64,000 nt of DNA from an uncultured Myxococcales bacterium (GTDB taxonomy: Bacteria; Myxococcota_A; UBA9042): the NCBI GenBank assembly GCA_903840165.1, contig CAIMEY010000030.1, positions 168,944-232,943 on the forward strand. Reading direction: 5' to 3'. Every line of letters begins with the position of its first letter. The stretch's first letter is position 1. The translations under genes were made by a program, and so were the position numbers. The notes below the pieces were generated by a model, which saw nothing but the letters and a program-made list of their open reading frames with translations, did not search any database and was not told the DNA's origin. This document shows positions 1-10,915 of this stretch, piece after piece.

Positions 1-1
1 A

Positions 2-1186
2 CTGGCAACCCACGTGTCGATCCTGGTGGTGCTCGGCGGCGGCCTCATTGGTTACCTGAGCGCCAAGAAGGGCATGGTTCACCTGCAAGTAGGTGAGAGT
101 AAAGAAGAATTCCTCGCCAAGACCCCCAGAAGTGGCAGCGAGAAGGCCGAGCCCATGGGCTTTGCCCTGCGCCTGGACCGCTTTGAGCTCGACAAATACC
201 AGCAGGAATTCAACGTCTACACCTATTCCAAGGATGAGAACGGCAAGTACAAGGTCCTGGCCTCCGATCACGCAGCCTTAGGGGCCCGCGTTGGTGCGCC
301 GGCACCGGGGACGGACACGGAGTTGCGGATCACGCGCATCCTCAACAACGCCACGCCGACCGCTCAAGCGGGTGGCACCCACGTGCTGACCTTTAGCGGG
401 GGCAGCAAAACCGTTGTGCTCGGCCAGAATTACACGATGCCAAATGGCCTGCAGGTCGCGGTCGATGGCTACTTCCCGGACTTCACCTTTGACATGGCCT
501 CGCACAAAGCGACGTCGCGGTCCAACGTGCCGCGCAATCCGACCTTGGCTGTGCGCACGGCGCTCCCGGGCGCTGATCTCAAGGATGCCCATCCGCAATA
601 CCTGTTTGCGCGCGAGGATATGCGCGACATGATGGCCGGCAATGGCCACCCGGATGAAACCGGCCTGACCTACAGCTTGCAGGCCTCCGCGGATGGCAAG
701 TTGGCCTCGGCCTGGACCGAAGGGATGGTCGGACAAAGCAATCCTGCCATTGAGGTGGAAGTGCGCCGCGCGGGCCATGCCGCCCAGAAGCTCGTGCTCG
801 TCGCTGCCGATGAAGAGCCAATCGACCTTGGCTCAGGCCGCATGCTGGTCTACGGCGAAAAACCCAATATGGTCAAGAACTACCAGAGCACCATTTCGGT
901 CATGCGCAATGGCCGCGCCTTGCTGACGCGGGTGATCAAGGTCAACGATCCTCTGGTATTTGAAGGGATTTCCGTCTACCAAGCCAATTACGACCCCAAG
1001 AACCCCAACTACAGTGGTTTGGAAATCGTCCGCGACCCGGGATTGCCCTTGGTCAACGCCGGCTTCTGGATCCTCATGCTCGGCACTTTGCACGCCGTGG
1101 CCCTGCGCAATCGCCGGATGCCATGGAAACGTCCGCAGTTACCGAGCAGCGTCGCTACCGCCGGTGGCGTCGGAGGTGTGGCATGA
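2..1186 (+). CDS. resB: ResB/CcsB-like cytochrome c biogenesis protein, 5' end outside window
   Basis: System II cytochrome c assembly protein, which with CcsA passes haem to apocytochrome c outside the cytoplasmic membrane. The frame is open to the left edge (LATH... precedes the first possible GTG at 14), so the N-terminal membrane segments are missing. What remains is the end of one hydrophobic helix (ILVVLGGGLIGYL), a long periplasmic region, and a C-terminal helix (AGFWILMLGTLHAVAL) carrying a His, after the ResB-typical phrase DPLVFEGISVYQANYDP. The stop overlaps the ccsA start as ATGA, so the two are translationally coupled. Family assignment rests on the C-terminal pattern and the ccsA neighbour. 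Confidence 0.88.
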   Translation: MATHVSILVVLGGGLIGYLSAKKGMVHLQVGESKEEFLAKTPRSGSEKAEPMGFALRLDRFELDKYQQEFNVYTYSKDENGKYKVLASDHAALGARVGAPAPGTDTELRITRILNNATPTAQAGGTHVLTFSGGSKTVVLGQNYTMPNGLQVAVDGYFPDFTFDMASHKATSRSNVPRNPTLAVRTALPGADLKDAHPQYLFAREDMRDMMAGNGHPDETGLTYSLQASADGKLASAWTEGMVGQSNPAIEVEVRRAGHAAQKLVLVAADEEPIDLGSGRMLVYGEKPNMVKNYQSTISVMRNGRALLTRVIKVNDPLVFEGISVYQANYDPKNPNYSGLEIVRDPGLPLVNAGFWILMLGTLHAVALRNRRMPWKRPQLPSSVATAGGVGGVA

Positions 1187-2037
1187 ATGAGCTTTTTGAA
1201 ATCCTCTTGCGGCAAAACGCCTGGTTTCTCGGGGCGTTGACGCTATTTGGCGTCGCCACTGTTCTCTATGCCACCGTGCTGTGGCGCAACCACGCGGATC
1301 GACTGCACTCTGCGGCATCGTGGGTCTTCGGTGCAGCCGCCCTGCTGTCTCTGGGCTTCATCGCCAGCCGCTGGCTTGAGGCTGGCCGTCCTCCGTTCAA
1401 GTCTCTGTACGAATCGCTTATGCTATTCACAGCTTGCATGTCGATTCTATACGTCTCGGTCGAACGCTGGTACCGCATCGCTTGGCTCGGCTGCGCCACT
1501 TCGGCCATGGGCGTCGGTGTCCTGGGCTATGCGGTTTCCAAAGCAGATGCCGAGATCATCAATCTTCCTGCAGCACTACAGAGCGGCTGGTTTGTGCCCC
1601 ACGTGGTGGTCTACTTCTTTGGCTACTCCGCGGTCTTTCTCGCCTTCGTCGCGGCGGCGCTGCACCTGATCAAACCTCAGCAAGTCGTGACCTTACGCAC
1701 CAGCGACGGCCAGACCCAGCAGATGACTTTTGCCGGCTTCATGCACAAGACGATTCTGTTGGCCTTTGTGCTGCTGACCGCCGGCTTGATCATCGGCGCG
1801 ATCTGGGCCAAGACGGCCTGGGGCGATTACTGGGTTTGGGATCCCAAGGAAAATTGGGCGCTTATTAGCTGGCTGGTCTTTGCCATTTATCTGCACCTGC
1901 GCCTGACCAAGGCCTTCTCAGAACGGGCGGCTGCGATCCTGACGGTGATCGGCTTTGCGACGATTTCCTTTACGTACCTAGGCATGCACTTATTGCCAAC
2001 GGCCGAACAGAGCGAACACGTCTACCAGGGCAACTAG
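1183..2037 (+). CDS. ccsA: CcsA/ResC cytochrome c assembly protein
   Basis: Polytopic haem-handling protein of 284 residues and partner of the upstream ResB. The tryptophan-rich WWD signature of the CcmC/CcsA/CcmF family is present (WGDYWVWDPKENW), flanked by hydrophobic helices. Candidate haem-ligand histidines are seen in WFVPHVVVY and near the C-terminus in YLGMHLLPT. The ATG at 1183 is chosen because it overlaps the resB stop; an in-frame upstream extension to 1123 would lie wholly inside resB. Length is usual for bacterial CcsA. Confidence 0.93.
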   Translation: MNELFEILLRQNAWFLGALTLFGVATVLYATVLWRNHADRLHSAASWVFGAAALLSLGFIASRWLEAGRPPFKSLYESLMLFTACMSILYVSVERWYRIAWLGCATSAMGVGVLGYAVSKADAEIINLPAALQSGWFVPHVVVYFFGYSAVFLAFVAAALHLIKPQQVVTLRTSDGQTQQMTFAGFMHKTILLAFVLLTAGLIIGAIWAKTAWGDYWVWDPKENWALISWLVFAIYLHLRLTKAFSERAAAILTVIGFATISFTYLGMHLLPTAEQSEHVYQGN

Positions 2038-2103
2038 CCTCCGCCCTTGCCCGTGCAACTTGGGGAGGTGACAGGCGCGCGCAGTTGGACTACGTTTCTG
2101 CGC

Positions 2104-4350
<2,247 letters not shown>

Positions 4351-4392
4351 CCGGTCTAACAAGGAAAGCTGCTGTCTCGAACCACCCCGTGG

Positions 4393-6381
4393 CTACAGGT
4401 CCAGGCCACCGCTGGCACAAGCGCGCAGGGCAGACCGGCGCTCATTGCCGGTGACGTGGCTCAGGACGGAGCGCGCGCCGCCAAGATCGCCTAACTTACA
4501 ATAAGCCATTAACATCACAGCATAAATCCGCACATCCTTGCTGACCGTGAGGGCGCGACTACCCAAACGCAAGGCGTTTCGCTGGTCGGTCGCAAGTGCC
4601 GCATGGGCGGCTTGGAGGTCGGCTGCGGCGGCTTCAGGCAGGGACGCAACCGGGTGTTCGGCGCGTCGTGCCGCGTCATGCTGGGCTGGTGGGTCATGCT
4701 GGGCTGGCGCTGCCTCATGCTGAGCGGCTGCCCCAACGACTGCCGGTGGTGACGCAGCAACATCCACTGTCCCTACAGCTGGTTGCGTCACAGGTGAGGC
4801 TGCCAGGGCCGGCGCAACGGCCACAACTGCTGCCTTGACCTCCACAGCCGCGGGTCCCTGAGCCGCAGTAACGGCAGCGGTTGGCACGGCGGGAGGCACA
4901 GGCGGCGGCCCCGAGGCTGGACGCAAAGCCAGCCAGGCACCGACGGCAGCCACACCGATCAGCCCCGCCCAAAGGACTGCGTGAACACGGGAATTCGACG
5001 GTCGTGCTGGTGTCGAGGCGACGCCTTGGGCTACCCCGTCGGCAGGCCCGGGGCGCGCCGCGGATAATGCAGCGGCGGGTGAGTCCACTTCAACATCTTT
5101 GATTTCAAGCGATTTTCCAGCCAAGGCAACCGATGCGGATGGCTCTGGGGCCATTGCAGGCAAGGGCGAGACAGGCAGTGATGATGTAGACCCTGCCCAA
5201 GTCTCTGCATGTTGAGCAACCGGTCCGCGCGGGCCATCGGCCACCACGACCAGGGCGCTCGGCGTTGGTGCCGTCACCACTGGGGCCGCAAACCAAGTTT
5301 CCGCATGCATTTCAGGCGTTTGAGCCACATCTGCGGTCGCCACGGCGGGCAGGTCTGCTACTGCGGTGTCGAGCAGGACGTCCCGCGCTGTCTCGGCGGC
5401 TTGATTGACCGTGGGCCCCACCTGCAGGACGGATGAATGGGTCTTGCCCGAGCGAGAAGCCAATACCTGCATGGGCTTGCCAGTCAGTGCGGTCACAAAG
5501 GTGGCCACGTCGGCAAAGCGTTCGTTTTGGTCCTTGCGCAGCGCCTTCTCCAGGGCCGCGACAGATTCCGCCGACAAAGTAGGGAGTTTGGGCGCAAGTG
5601 GCGGCGTCGGCTCGTACACGACCTTGAACATGACGCCCAGCGGCGTGTCGGCCGTAAAGGGCGGCGTGCCCGTCAGCATTTCGTAAACGATGGTTGCTAG
5701 GGCAAATTCATCCGTTCTTCCATCTACTTCCGAATTACGACCCGCGGCCTGCTCAGGGGCCATGTACTGCGGCGTGCCCAGCACGGTGGCTTCTTGGGTC
5801 TGTAACGTCTGTGAAGTCCGCAACTTAGAGATGCCAAAATCGAGAATCTTGACCCGCTCGCCAATTTCACCTGCCGAATCCGTCGGCACCAAGAAGATGT
5901 TTTCTGGTTTCAGATCGCGGTGAACCACGTCACAGGCGTGCGCAGCCTGCAGCGCTGCAGCCATCTGCCGCACCAGGTCAAAGGTCGTGGCCACCGGCAA
6001 GGGCCCGCGCACAAGGCGGTCGCGCAAGGTCTCGCCTTGAAGGAACTCCAGGACAATAAAGGGTTCTCCGGTCGGCAGGCGGTCAAAATCCAGGACGTCG
6101 ACGATGTTGGGATGGCCGATGCGCGCCGCGATCTCAGCCTCGCGGGCAAAGCGATGATAGGCCTCACCCTGGGCCGCCGTGTTGTGCAGCACCTTGATCG
6201 CAACTTGCCTGTTTTTTAAGCGTAAATGCTGGGCTAACCACACAGCGCCCATGCCGCCTTGGCCCAAAAGGCGTTGCACTTCATAGGACCCAGCAATCAA
6301 TTGACCCGGCGCCAGATTGGCAACGCCTTGCTGTCCCGCGGCGACGGATTTAGGCTGTTGTTCCATAGGCAGGTCGACCAT
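4393..6381 (-). CDS. Membrane-anchored Ser/Thr protein kinase (PknB-like)
   Basis: Eukaryotic-type kinase of up to 662 residues. The N-terminal catalytic domain (about 32-300) holds the glycine loop LLGQGGMGAVW, the ATP lysine in VAIKVLH, the catalytic loop VVHRDLKPENIF, the DFG segment ILDFGISKL and GTPQYMAPEQ. A long Ala/Pro/Val-rich linker follows, then one membrane helix (AVLWAGLIGVAAVGAWLAL near residue 475), a second Ala/Pro-rich stretch and a small C-terminal region with helical-repeat character that may be a sensor outside the membrane. An alternative ATG lies at 6366; no strong ribosome site distinguishes them. It diverges from the gene at 6403 with almost no intergenic space. Substrate unknown. 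Confidence 0.92.
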   Translation of the reverse strand: MVDLPMEQQPKSVAAGQQGVANLAPGQLIAGSYEVQRLLGQGGMGAVWLAQHLRLKNRQVAIKVLHNTAAQGEAYHRFAREAEIAARIGHPNIVDVLDFDRLPTGEPFIVLEFLQGETLRDRLVRGPLPVATTFDLVRQMAAALQAAHACDVVHRDLKPENIFLVPTDSAGEIGERVKILDFGISKLRTSQTLQTQEATVLGTPQYMAPEQAAGRNSEVDGRTDEFALATIVYEMLTGTPPFTADTPLGVMFKVVYEPTPPLAPKLPTLSAESVAALEKALRKDQNERFADVATFVTALTGKPMQVLASRSGKTHSSVLQVGPTVNQAAETARDVLLDTAVADLPAVATADVAQTPEMHAETWFAAPVVTAPTPSALVVVADGPRGPVAQHAETWAGSTSSLPVSPLPAMAPEPSASVALAGKSLEIKDVEVDSPAAALSAARPGPADGVAQGVASTPARPSNSRVHAVLWAGLIGVAAVGAWLALRPASGPPPVPPAVPTAAVTAAQGPAAVEVKAAVVAVAPALAASPVTQPAVGTVDVAASPPAVVGAAAQHEAAPAQHDPPAQHDAARRAEHPVASLPEAAAADLQAAHAALATDQRNALRLGSRALTVSKDVRIYAVMLMAYCKLGDLGGARSVLSHVTGNERRSALRACASGGLDL

Positions 6382-6402
6382 CAGGCGACAAAGGTGAATG
6401 CA

Positions 6403-7236
6403 GTGAATAGCTATCTGACAATCAAGCAGTTATCGCGAGTAGGCACTCTCTTGCTGCTGCTGGCCCTGACGAGCCTGCCGCTGCCGACGATCGCCAAGCC
6501 CAAGGCCGTGGCGCCGGTGCAATTCGCGGAACCCCCGCCGCCGTCTGCGGACATTGGCGCCGTGCGCGACAAGCTCAAGGTACTGCACGACGGCAAAAAT
6601 CACTACCTGGTGCTCGTGCCGTTCGGGGACATTTCGACCCACCTGTACTACGGTGATGGCAAAGCGTTTTATGCGCAACGGGTCTTTGGCGGTGGCAGCC
6701 AAGGCGACACGGCCTTTGACCGCGTATTCTGGGACCCGCGCGCCAAAGCCCGCTGGCAGGCCGGCATCGGCTTTCGCGACGGCAAGTACACAGTTCAATG
6801 CGAAGACCGCCAGACCGTGCTGACGCCGATGCCCGCCACGGAAGCCGAGAAAATTCTTAGTCAGGCCAAGTTCTTTGACCACCTCTGGTCCCGTCGCGCC
6901 TACGCCTTGGCCCGCGACCAAACTGGAACGTACTATTATGTGGACACGGGCAATCGCCCTGATATGGAAAAACAATTTCGCTTGTATGCTGGGCCGCGCG
7001 GCAGTCTGCAGCCGCTGGCGATGGTCAACGTTGTCAGTGATTCGGCGGGGGATGTGTTCTCGACCAAGTCGGGAAACTTAAGGCTGATTCTCGACCAGAA
7101 GGTGTCGGTTTGGCACGCCGGTACCAAGGATTTGCCCCTGACGCTGCTGCCGGTGGAAGACAATGCGCGGATGATCTACGCAGAACTCGGCGTGTACCTG
7201 GGCAAGCGGCTGGGAACTCCCTGTGATGACTTGTAA
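6403..7236 (+). CDS. Secreted protein of unknown function
   Basis: About 277 residues starting at GTG 6403 (AAAGG lies 8 bases upstream); GTG 6394 is an alternative. An N-terminal hydrophobic segment (VGTLLLLLALTSLPLP) followed by TIAKPKA looks like a cleavable signal peptide. The rest is soluble with many Tyr and charged residues and near-repeating beta-like phrases such as HYLVLVPFGD and GTYYYVDTGNR, suggesting a beta-rich periplasmic fold. I do not recognise the family. It diverges from the Ser/Thr kinase gene, so its promoter must lie within the kinase 5' coding sequence and the two may be co-regulated. Confidence 0.75.
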   Translation: MNSYLTIKQLSRVGTLLLLLALTSLPLPTIAKPKAVAPVQFAEPPPPSADIGAVRDKLKVLHDGKNHYLVLVPFGDISTHLYYGDGKAFYAQRVFGGGSQGDTAFDRVFWDPRAKARWQAGIGFRDGKYTVQCEDRQTVLTPMPATEAEKILSQAKFFDHLWSRRAYALARDQTGTYYYVDTGNRPDMEKQFRLYAGPRGSLQPLAMVNVVSDSAGDVFSTKSGNLRLILDQKVSVWHAGTKDLPLTLLPVEDNARMIYAELGVYLGKRLGTPCDDL

Positions 7237-7708
7237 TTTCAGGACCAGCTTTTGACGCTCGGCCCGGACTTCGGCTGGCACGCCCATCAAGCCTACGACG
7301 AATTGCCAAACAAAATCAGGATGTTGCCGTTGTAGCCTCAGTCCTAGGAGCGACGAGCTCAGCAGTCTGCCCAAGGCATCGCGGCAATACGGACCGATTG
7401 GTCAACGTTACCGCGCCTTAGCGGGCTTGCGATCGTCCGGTGCAAGAAACTCCTTGACCTCGCAAATAAAGACGCGCTCACTGTTGGCTGCGACCCGGAT
7501 CGAGTTCCGCGTTTCGACACCTGCAGTCTCCGCCCAGGTGCCGTTGCTATCTCGCCTGACACGCCCTGCACGCTTGTCCCGCCACCAACGTCGCCACGCC
7601 AAACAGGCGCGTTAGGTTCCGATCTTCCTGCAGCTAGACGCCTGGCCATCGTGACATGGGCTTGCTGGGCCGAGGCGCTGATCAGATCAGTGCGAAAGGA
7701 CCAAAATC
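7237..7708. other. Stretch with no confident gene; one doubtful 64-codon ORF
   Basis: No convincing gene. The most protein-like reading is a minus-strand ORF at 7408-7602 (TTG start directly after an in-frame stop) ending SERVFICEVKEFLAP plus a basic tail; it could be a tiny gene or the tail of a decayed one. The 3' part holds the ribosome site (AAAGGA) of the histidine kinase gene that follows. Confidence 0.4.
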
Positions 7709-10700
7709 TTGAAGTACAGTCCCCGGATTCTTGTTGTGCTGGGCGGAGCTATCATCGCGAGCCTGCTGCTGACGGCGGCATCCTACGCGGCGTTGCGCCA
7801 ATTCGAGGCAGCTGCAGAAACGCGGCAAGCGATGCGGGCCATCGTCAACGACGCCGTGGTGTTCCTGTCCGAACTCAAGGACGCCGAGACCGGACAGCGT
7901 GGCTTTCTGATCACCGGCAATGAAGCGTTTCTGCAACCGTATTCTGCTGTTCGCGGTACGATTCCCGAACACCTCCAGGCGCTGCGGCTCCTGGCAGCGA
8001 ACAGTGCCGACGTCGGTCGTCTGGACACCGTCGCGCCTCTGGTCGACGCTAAACTCATGGAAATGTCAGAACTTATCAAAATGCGACGCAACAATGACCA
8101 GCCGGGCGTACTCGCAGCCATCAGCGGCGGGCGCGGCAAACAGTTGATGGACTCAATTCGCGTGGAGATGGCCGCCTTTGGCCAGACCCAGGAACGGGCA
8201 CTGCAGCAGCACGAAGCGGTGTTCCAGTCGGCCATGGTGCGCCTGTTCGTCCTGATCGGGCTGGTTAGCCTGATCATGGTGGTGCTGGCCTTGGCGTTCG
8301 CGTGGCTCATGCATCGCGATCGTCAGCACCGGCTGGACGGCCTAGCGCATCGTGAAACCGAGCGTCTGCTCGCTATCCAGAAAGAGACCAGCGCGCTTCT
8401 GCACGAGGCCAACGCCACACTGCAGGTCAGCCAAGAAAAGCTCGCAGTTACGCTGTTTTCCATTGGCGACGCGGTGATGACCACCGATGCCGATGCGCGC
8501 GTGACGTTGCTCAATCCGCTGGCTGAAGCGCTGACCGGATGGACGCAGGCCGCCGCGATGGGCCATCCGGTCGACGAGGTCTTCCGCATCATCAACAAGG
8601 AGACGCGAAAGCCATCGCTAATCCCGGTCATCGACGCATTGGCGCACGGAACCATCCAGGGGCTGGCCAACCACACGGTGCTGATCGCCGTGGACGGCGG
8701 CGAGCGAGACATTGCCGACAGTTGCGCGCCCATACGCGACCACGACGGCCAAGTAGTCGGTGCTGTGCTTGTTTTTCGCGACGTGACGGAGGAATACGCC
8801 GTGCAGCAGGCCCTGCGCGACGGTGCGGCGGTGGTGCAGGCGATCTTCAATACCGTCGCCGATGGCCTGATTACCATCGATGAGCAGGGCAAGATAGAGG
8901 CGGTCAATCGGGCGGCTGAGCGGCTGTTTGGCTACTCGAGCGAAGAACTCGTCGGCCAGAACCTCAGGATGCTGATGCCGCCGGCCTATGGTGATGCGCA
9001 CGACAAGTACCTGCAGCATTTCATGACCACAGGCGAAAGACGTATCAGCGACCCTGGCCGCGAATTCGCTGGGCAGCACAGGAACGGTACAAGTTTTCCC
9101 ATTGATCTCATGGTTAACGAGATGTGGCTCGCAGACACGCGGCATTTCGTCGGCGTCATACGCGACATCTCGGCCCACAAGCTGCAGGAAGAAACGCTTT
9201 TGCAGGCTGGCGCGTTGCAAAGCGCGATCTTCAACAGTGCCAACTTCTCGAGCATCGCCACAGATGCGCATGGCGTCATCCAAATCTTCAACGTCGGGGC
9301 GGAGCACATGCTGGGCTACGCGGCGGCCGATGTGATGAACAAGATCACGCCCGCGGCCATCTCGGACCCTCAGGAACTTGTCGCCCGCGCCGAGGCATTG
9401 AGCGTTGAGCTAGGCACACCGATCACGCCGGGCTTTGACGCGCTGGTCTTCAAGGCATCGCGGGGCATCGAGGACATTTACGAACTGACCTATATCCGCA
9501 AGGACGGCAGCCGGTTTCCCGCGGTCGTCTCGGTCACGGCGCTGCGTGACGCCCAGAGCGCCATCATCGGCTACCTGCTGATTGGCACCGACAACACGGC
9601 GCGCAAGCAGATTGAGGCCGAGCGCCTGAGCCTGGATGAACGCCTGCGCGACTCGCTGCTGGCGCTGCAGGAGAAGCATGTGGAGCTAGGGCGTTCCAAG
9701 GCGGCGGCCGACAAAGCCAACCTAGCGAAGTCGGATTTTCTCTCAAGCATGAGCCATGAGTTGCGCAGCCCATTGAATGCGATCCTCGGCTTTGCGCAGT
9801 TCATGGAATCGGACACCCCGCCGCCGACCGAATCCGCCAAGGCGAGCATCGACCAGATTCTCCACGCCGGTTGGTACTTGCTCAAGCTAATCAATGAAAT
9901 CCTAGACCTCGCCGTGATTGAATCGGGCAAGATCTCGCTATCGACAGAGCCGGTGGACCTTGCACCAGTCTTGAATGAATGCCAGACCATGATTGAACCG
10001 CAAGCCCAGCGGCGCGGGATCAAGATGGTGTTTCCGCAGGCCGCGGCGTCGATGTTTGTCACAGTCGACCGGACTCGGCTTAAGCAGGTCATCATCAATC
10101 TCTTGTCCAATGCGATCAAGTACAACCAACTAGATGGCAGGGTCGAGGTCACCTGCGAGATGACCGGCAATGGCGCAATTCGCATCAGCGTCGCCGACAC
10201 GGGGGTGGGATTGTCGGAGGAGAAAGTCGGACAGTTGTTCGAGGCCTTCAATCGCCTTGGCCAGGAACACGGCCCGGAGGAGGGCACCGGCATCGGCCTG
10301 ATGGTGTCCAAGCAACTGGTGGAGTTGATGGGTGGCACCATTGGCGCCCGGAGCGTGGTTGGATCCGGCAGCGTCTTTTGGATCGAGTTCCAGGCGTCCG
10401 CGGATCAGGGTTTGGCGGGGCGAGAAATCGCCCCAACGATGATCACGCCATTGCCACAGGTCGGTGGCCTGCAGATGCACACCTTGCTCTATATCGAAGA
10501 TAACCCGGCGAACCTGACCCTGGTCGAGCGGCTCATTGCGCGCCGTCCCGACCTAAGGCTGCTAACCGCGACGGAGGCCATCCGCGGCATCGAGCTTGCG
10601 CGCACCCAGATGCCCGACGTGATTCTGATGGACATCAACCTTCCGGGCATGAGCGGCGTGCAGGCGCTTGGGGTTCTCCTCAAAGATCCCCTGACCCAGC

Positions 10701-10915
10701 ACATCCCGGTCATCGCCTTGAGCGCCAATGCACGCGCCAACGACGTGCAAAAGGGCCTGGAGGCAGGCTTTTTCCGCTATTTGACCAAACCCATCCACGT
10801 AGCCGGCTTCATGTCCACGCTGACCGAAGCGCTGGAATTCGCTGAGCTAGGCCGGCCCCTTCCCCCGCAGCCCATCCATGACGCGCCAAAGACAGCCGCT
10901 AGGGAGGATTCATGA
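7709..10915 (+). CDS. Hybrid sensor histidine kinase: CHASE3, three PAS, kinase core, receiver
   Basis: Membrane sensor of 1,068 residues from TTG 7709 with AAAGGA upstream. In order: a helix at about 8-28; a periplasmic CHASE3-like helical domain (about 35-175, with DAETGQRGFLITG); a second helix (about 178-200); a short coiled coil; three PAS domains (about 245-365, 375-490, 500-620); a HisKA segment with phospho-acceptor His683 in SHELRSPLNA; an ATPase domain with NLLSNAIKYN, DTGVGL and GTGIGL; and a C-terminal receiver with Asp975 in LMDINLPGMSG. Its stop overlaps the next start as ATGA, so the response regulator-cyclase is the likely output partner. Ligand unknown. Confidence 0.93.
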   Translation: MKYSPRILVVLGGAIIASLLLTAASYAALRQFEAAAETRQAMRAIVNDAVVFLSELKDAETGQRGFLITGNEAFLQPYSAVRGTIPEHLQALRLLAANSADVGRLDTVAPLVDAKLMEMSELIKMRRNNDQPGVLAAISGGRGKQLMDSIRVEMAAFGQTQERALQQHEAVFQSAMVRLFVLIGLVSLIMVVLALAFAWLMHRDRQHRLDGLAHRETERLLAIQKETSALLHEANATLQVSQEKLAVTLFSIGDAVMTTDADARVTLLNPLAEALTGWTQAAAMGHPVDEVFRIINKETRKPSLIPVIDALAHGTIQGLANHTVLIAVDGGERDIADSCAPIRDHDGQVVGAVLVFRDVTEEYAVQQALRDGAAVVQAIFNTVADGLITIDEQGKIEAVNRAAERLFGYSSEELVGQNLRMLMPPAYGDAHDKYLQHFMTTGERRISDPGREFAGQHRNGTSFPIDLMVNEMWLADTRHFVGVIRDISAHKLQEETLLQAGALQSAIFNSANFSSIATDAHGVIQIFNVGAEHMLGYAAADVMNKITPAAISDPQELVARAEALSVELGTPITPGFDALVFKASRGIEDIYELTYIRKDGSRFPAVVSVTALRDAQSAIIGYLLIGTDNTARKQIEAERLSLDERLRDSLLALQEKHVELGRSKAAADKANLAKSDFLSSMSHELRSPLNAILGFAQFMESDTPPPTESAKASIDQILHAGWYLLKLINEILDLAVIESGKISLSTEPVDLAPVLNECQTMIEPQAQRRGIKMVFPQAAASMFVTVDRTRLKQVIINLLSNAIKYNQLDGRVEVTCEMTGNGAIRISVADTGVGLSEEKVGQLFEAFNRLGQEHGPEEGTGIGLMVSKQLVELMGGTIGARSVVGSGSVFWIEFQASADQGLAGREIAPTMITPLPQVGGLQMHTLLYIEDNPANLTLVERLIARRPDLRLLTATEAIRGIELARTQMPDVILMDINLPGMSGVQALGVLLKDPLTQHIPVIALSANARANDVQKGLEAGFFRYLTKPIHVAGFMSTLTEALEFAELGRPLPPQPIHDAPKTAAREDS

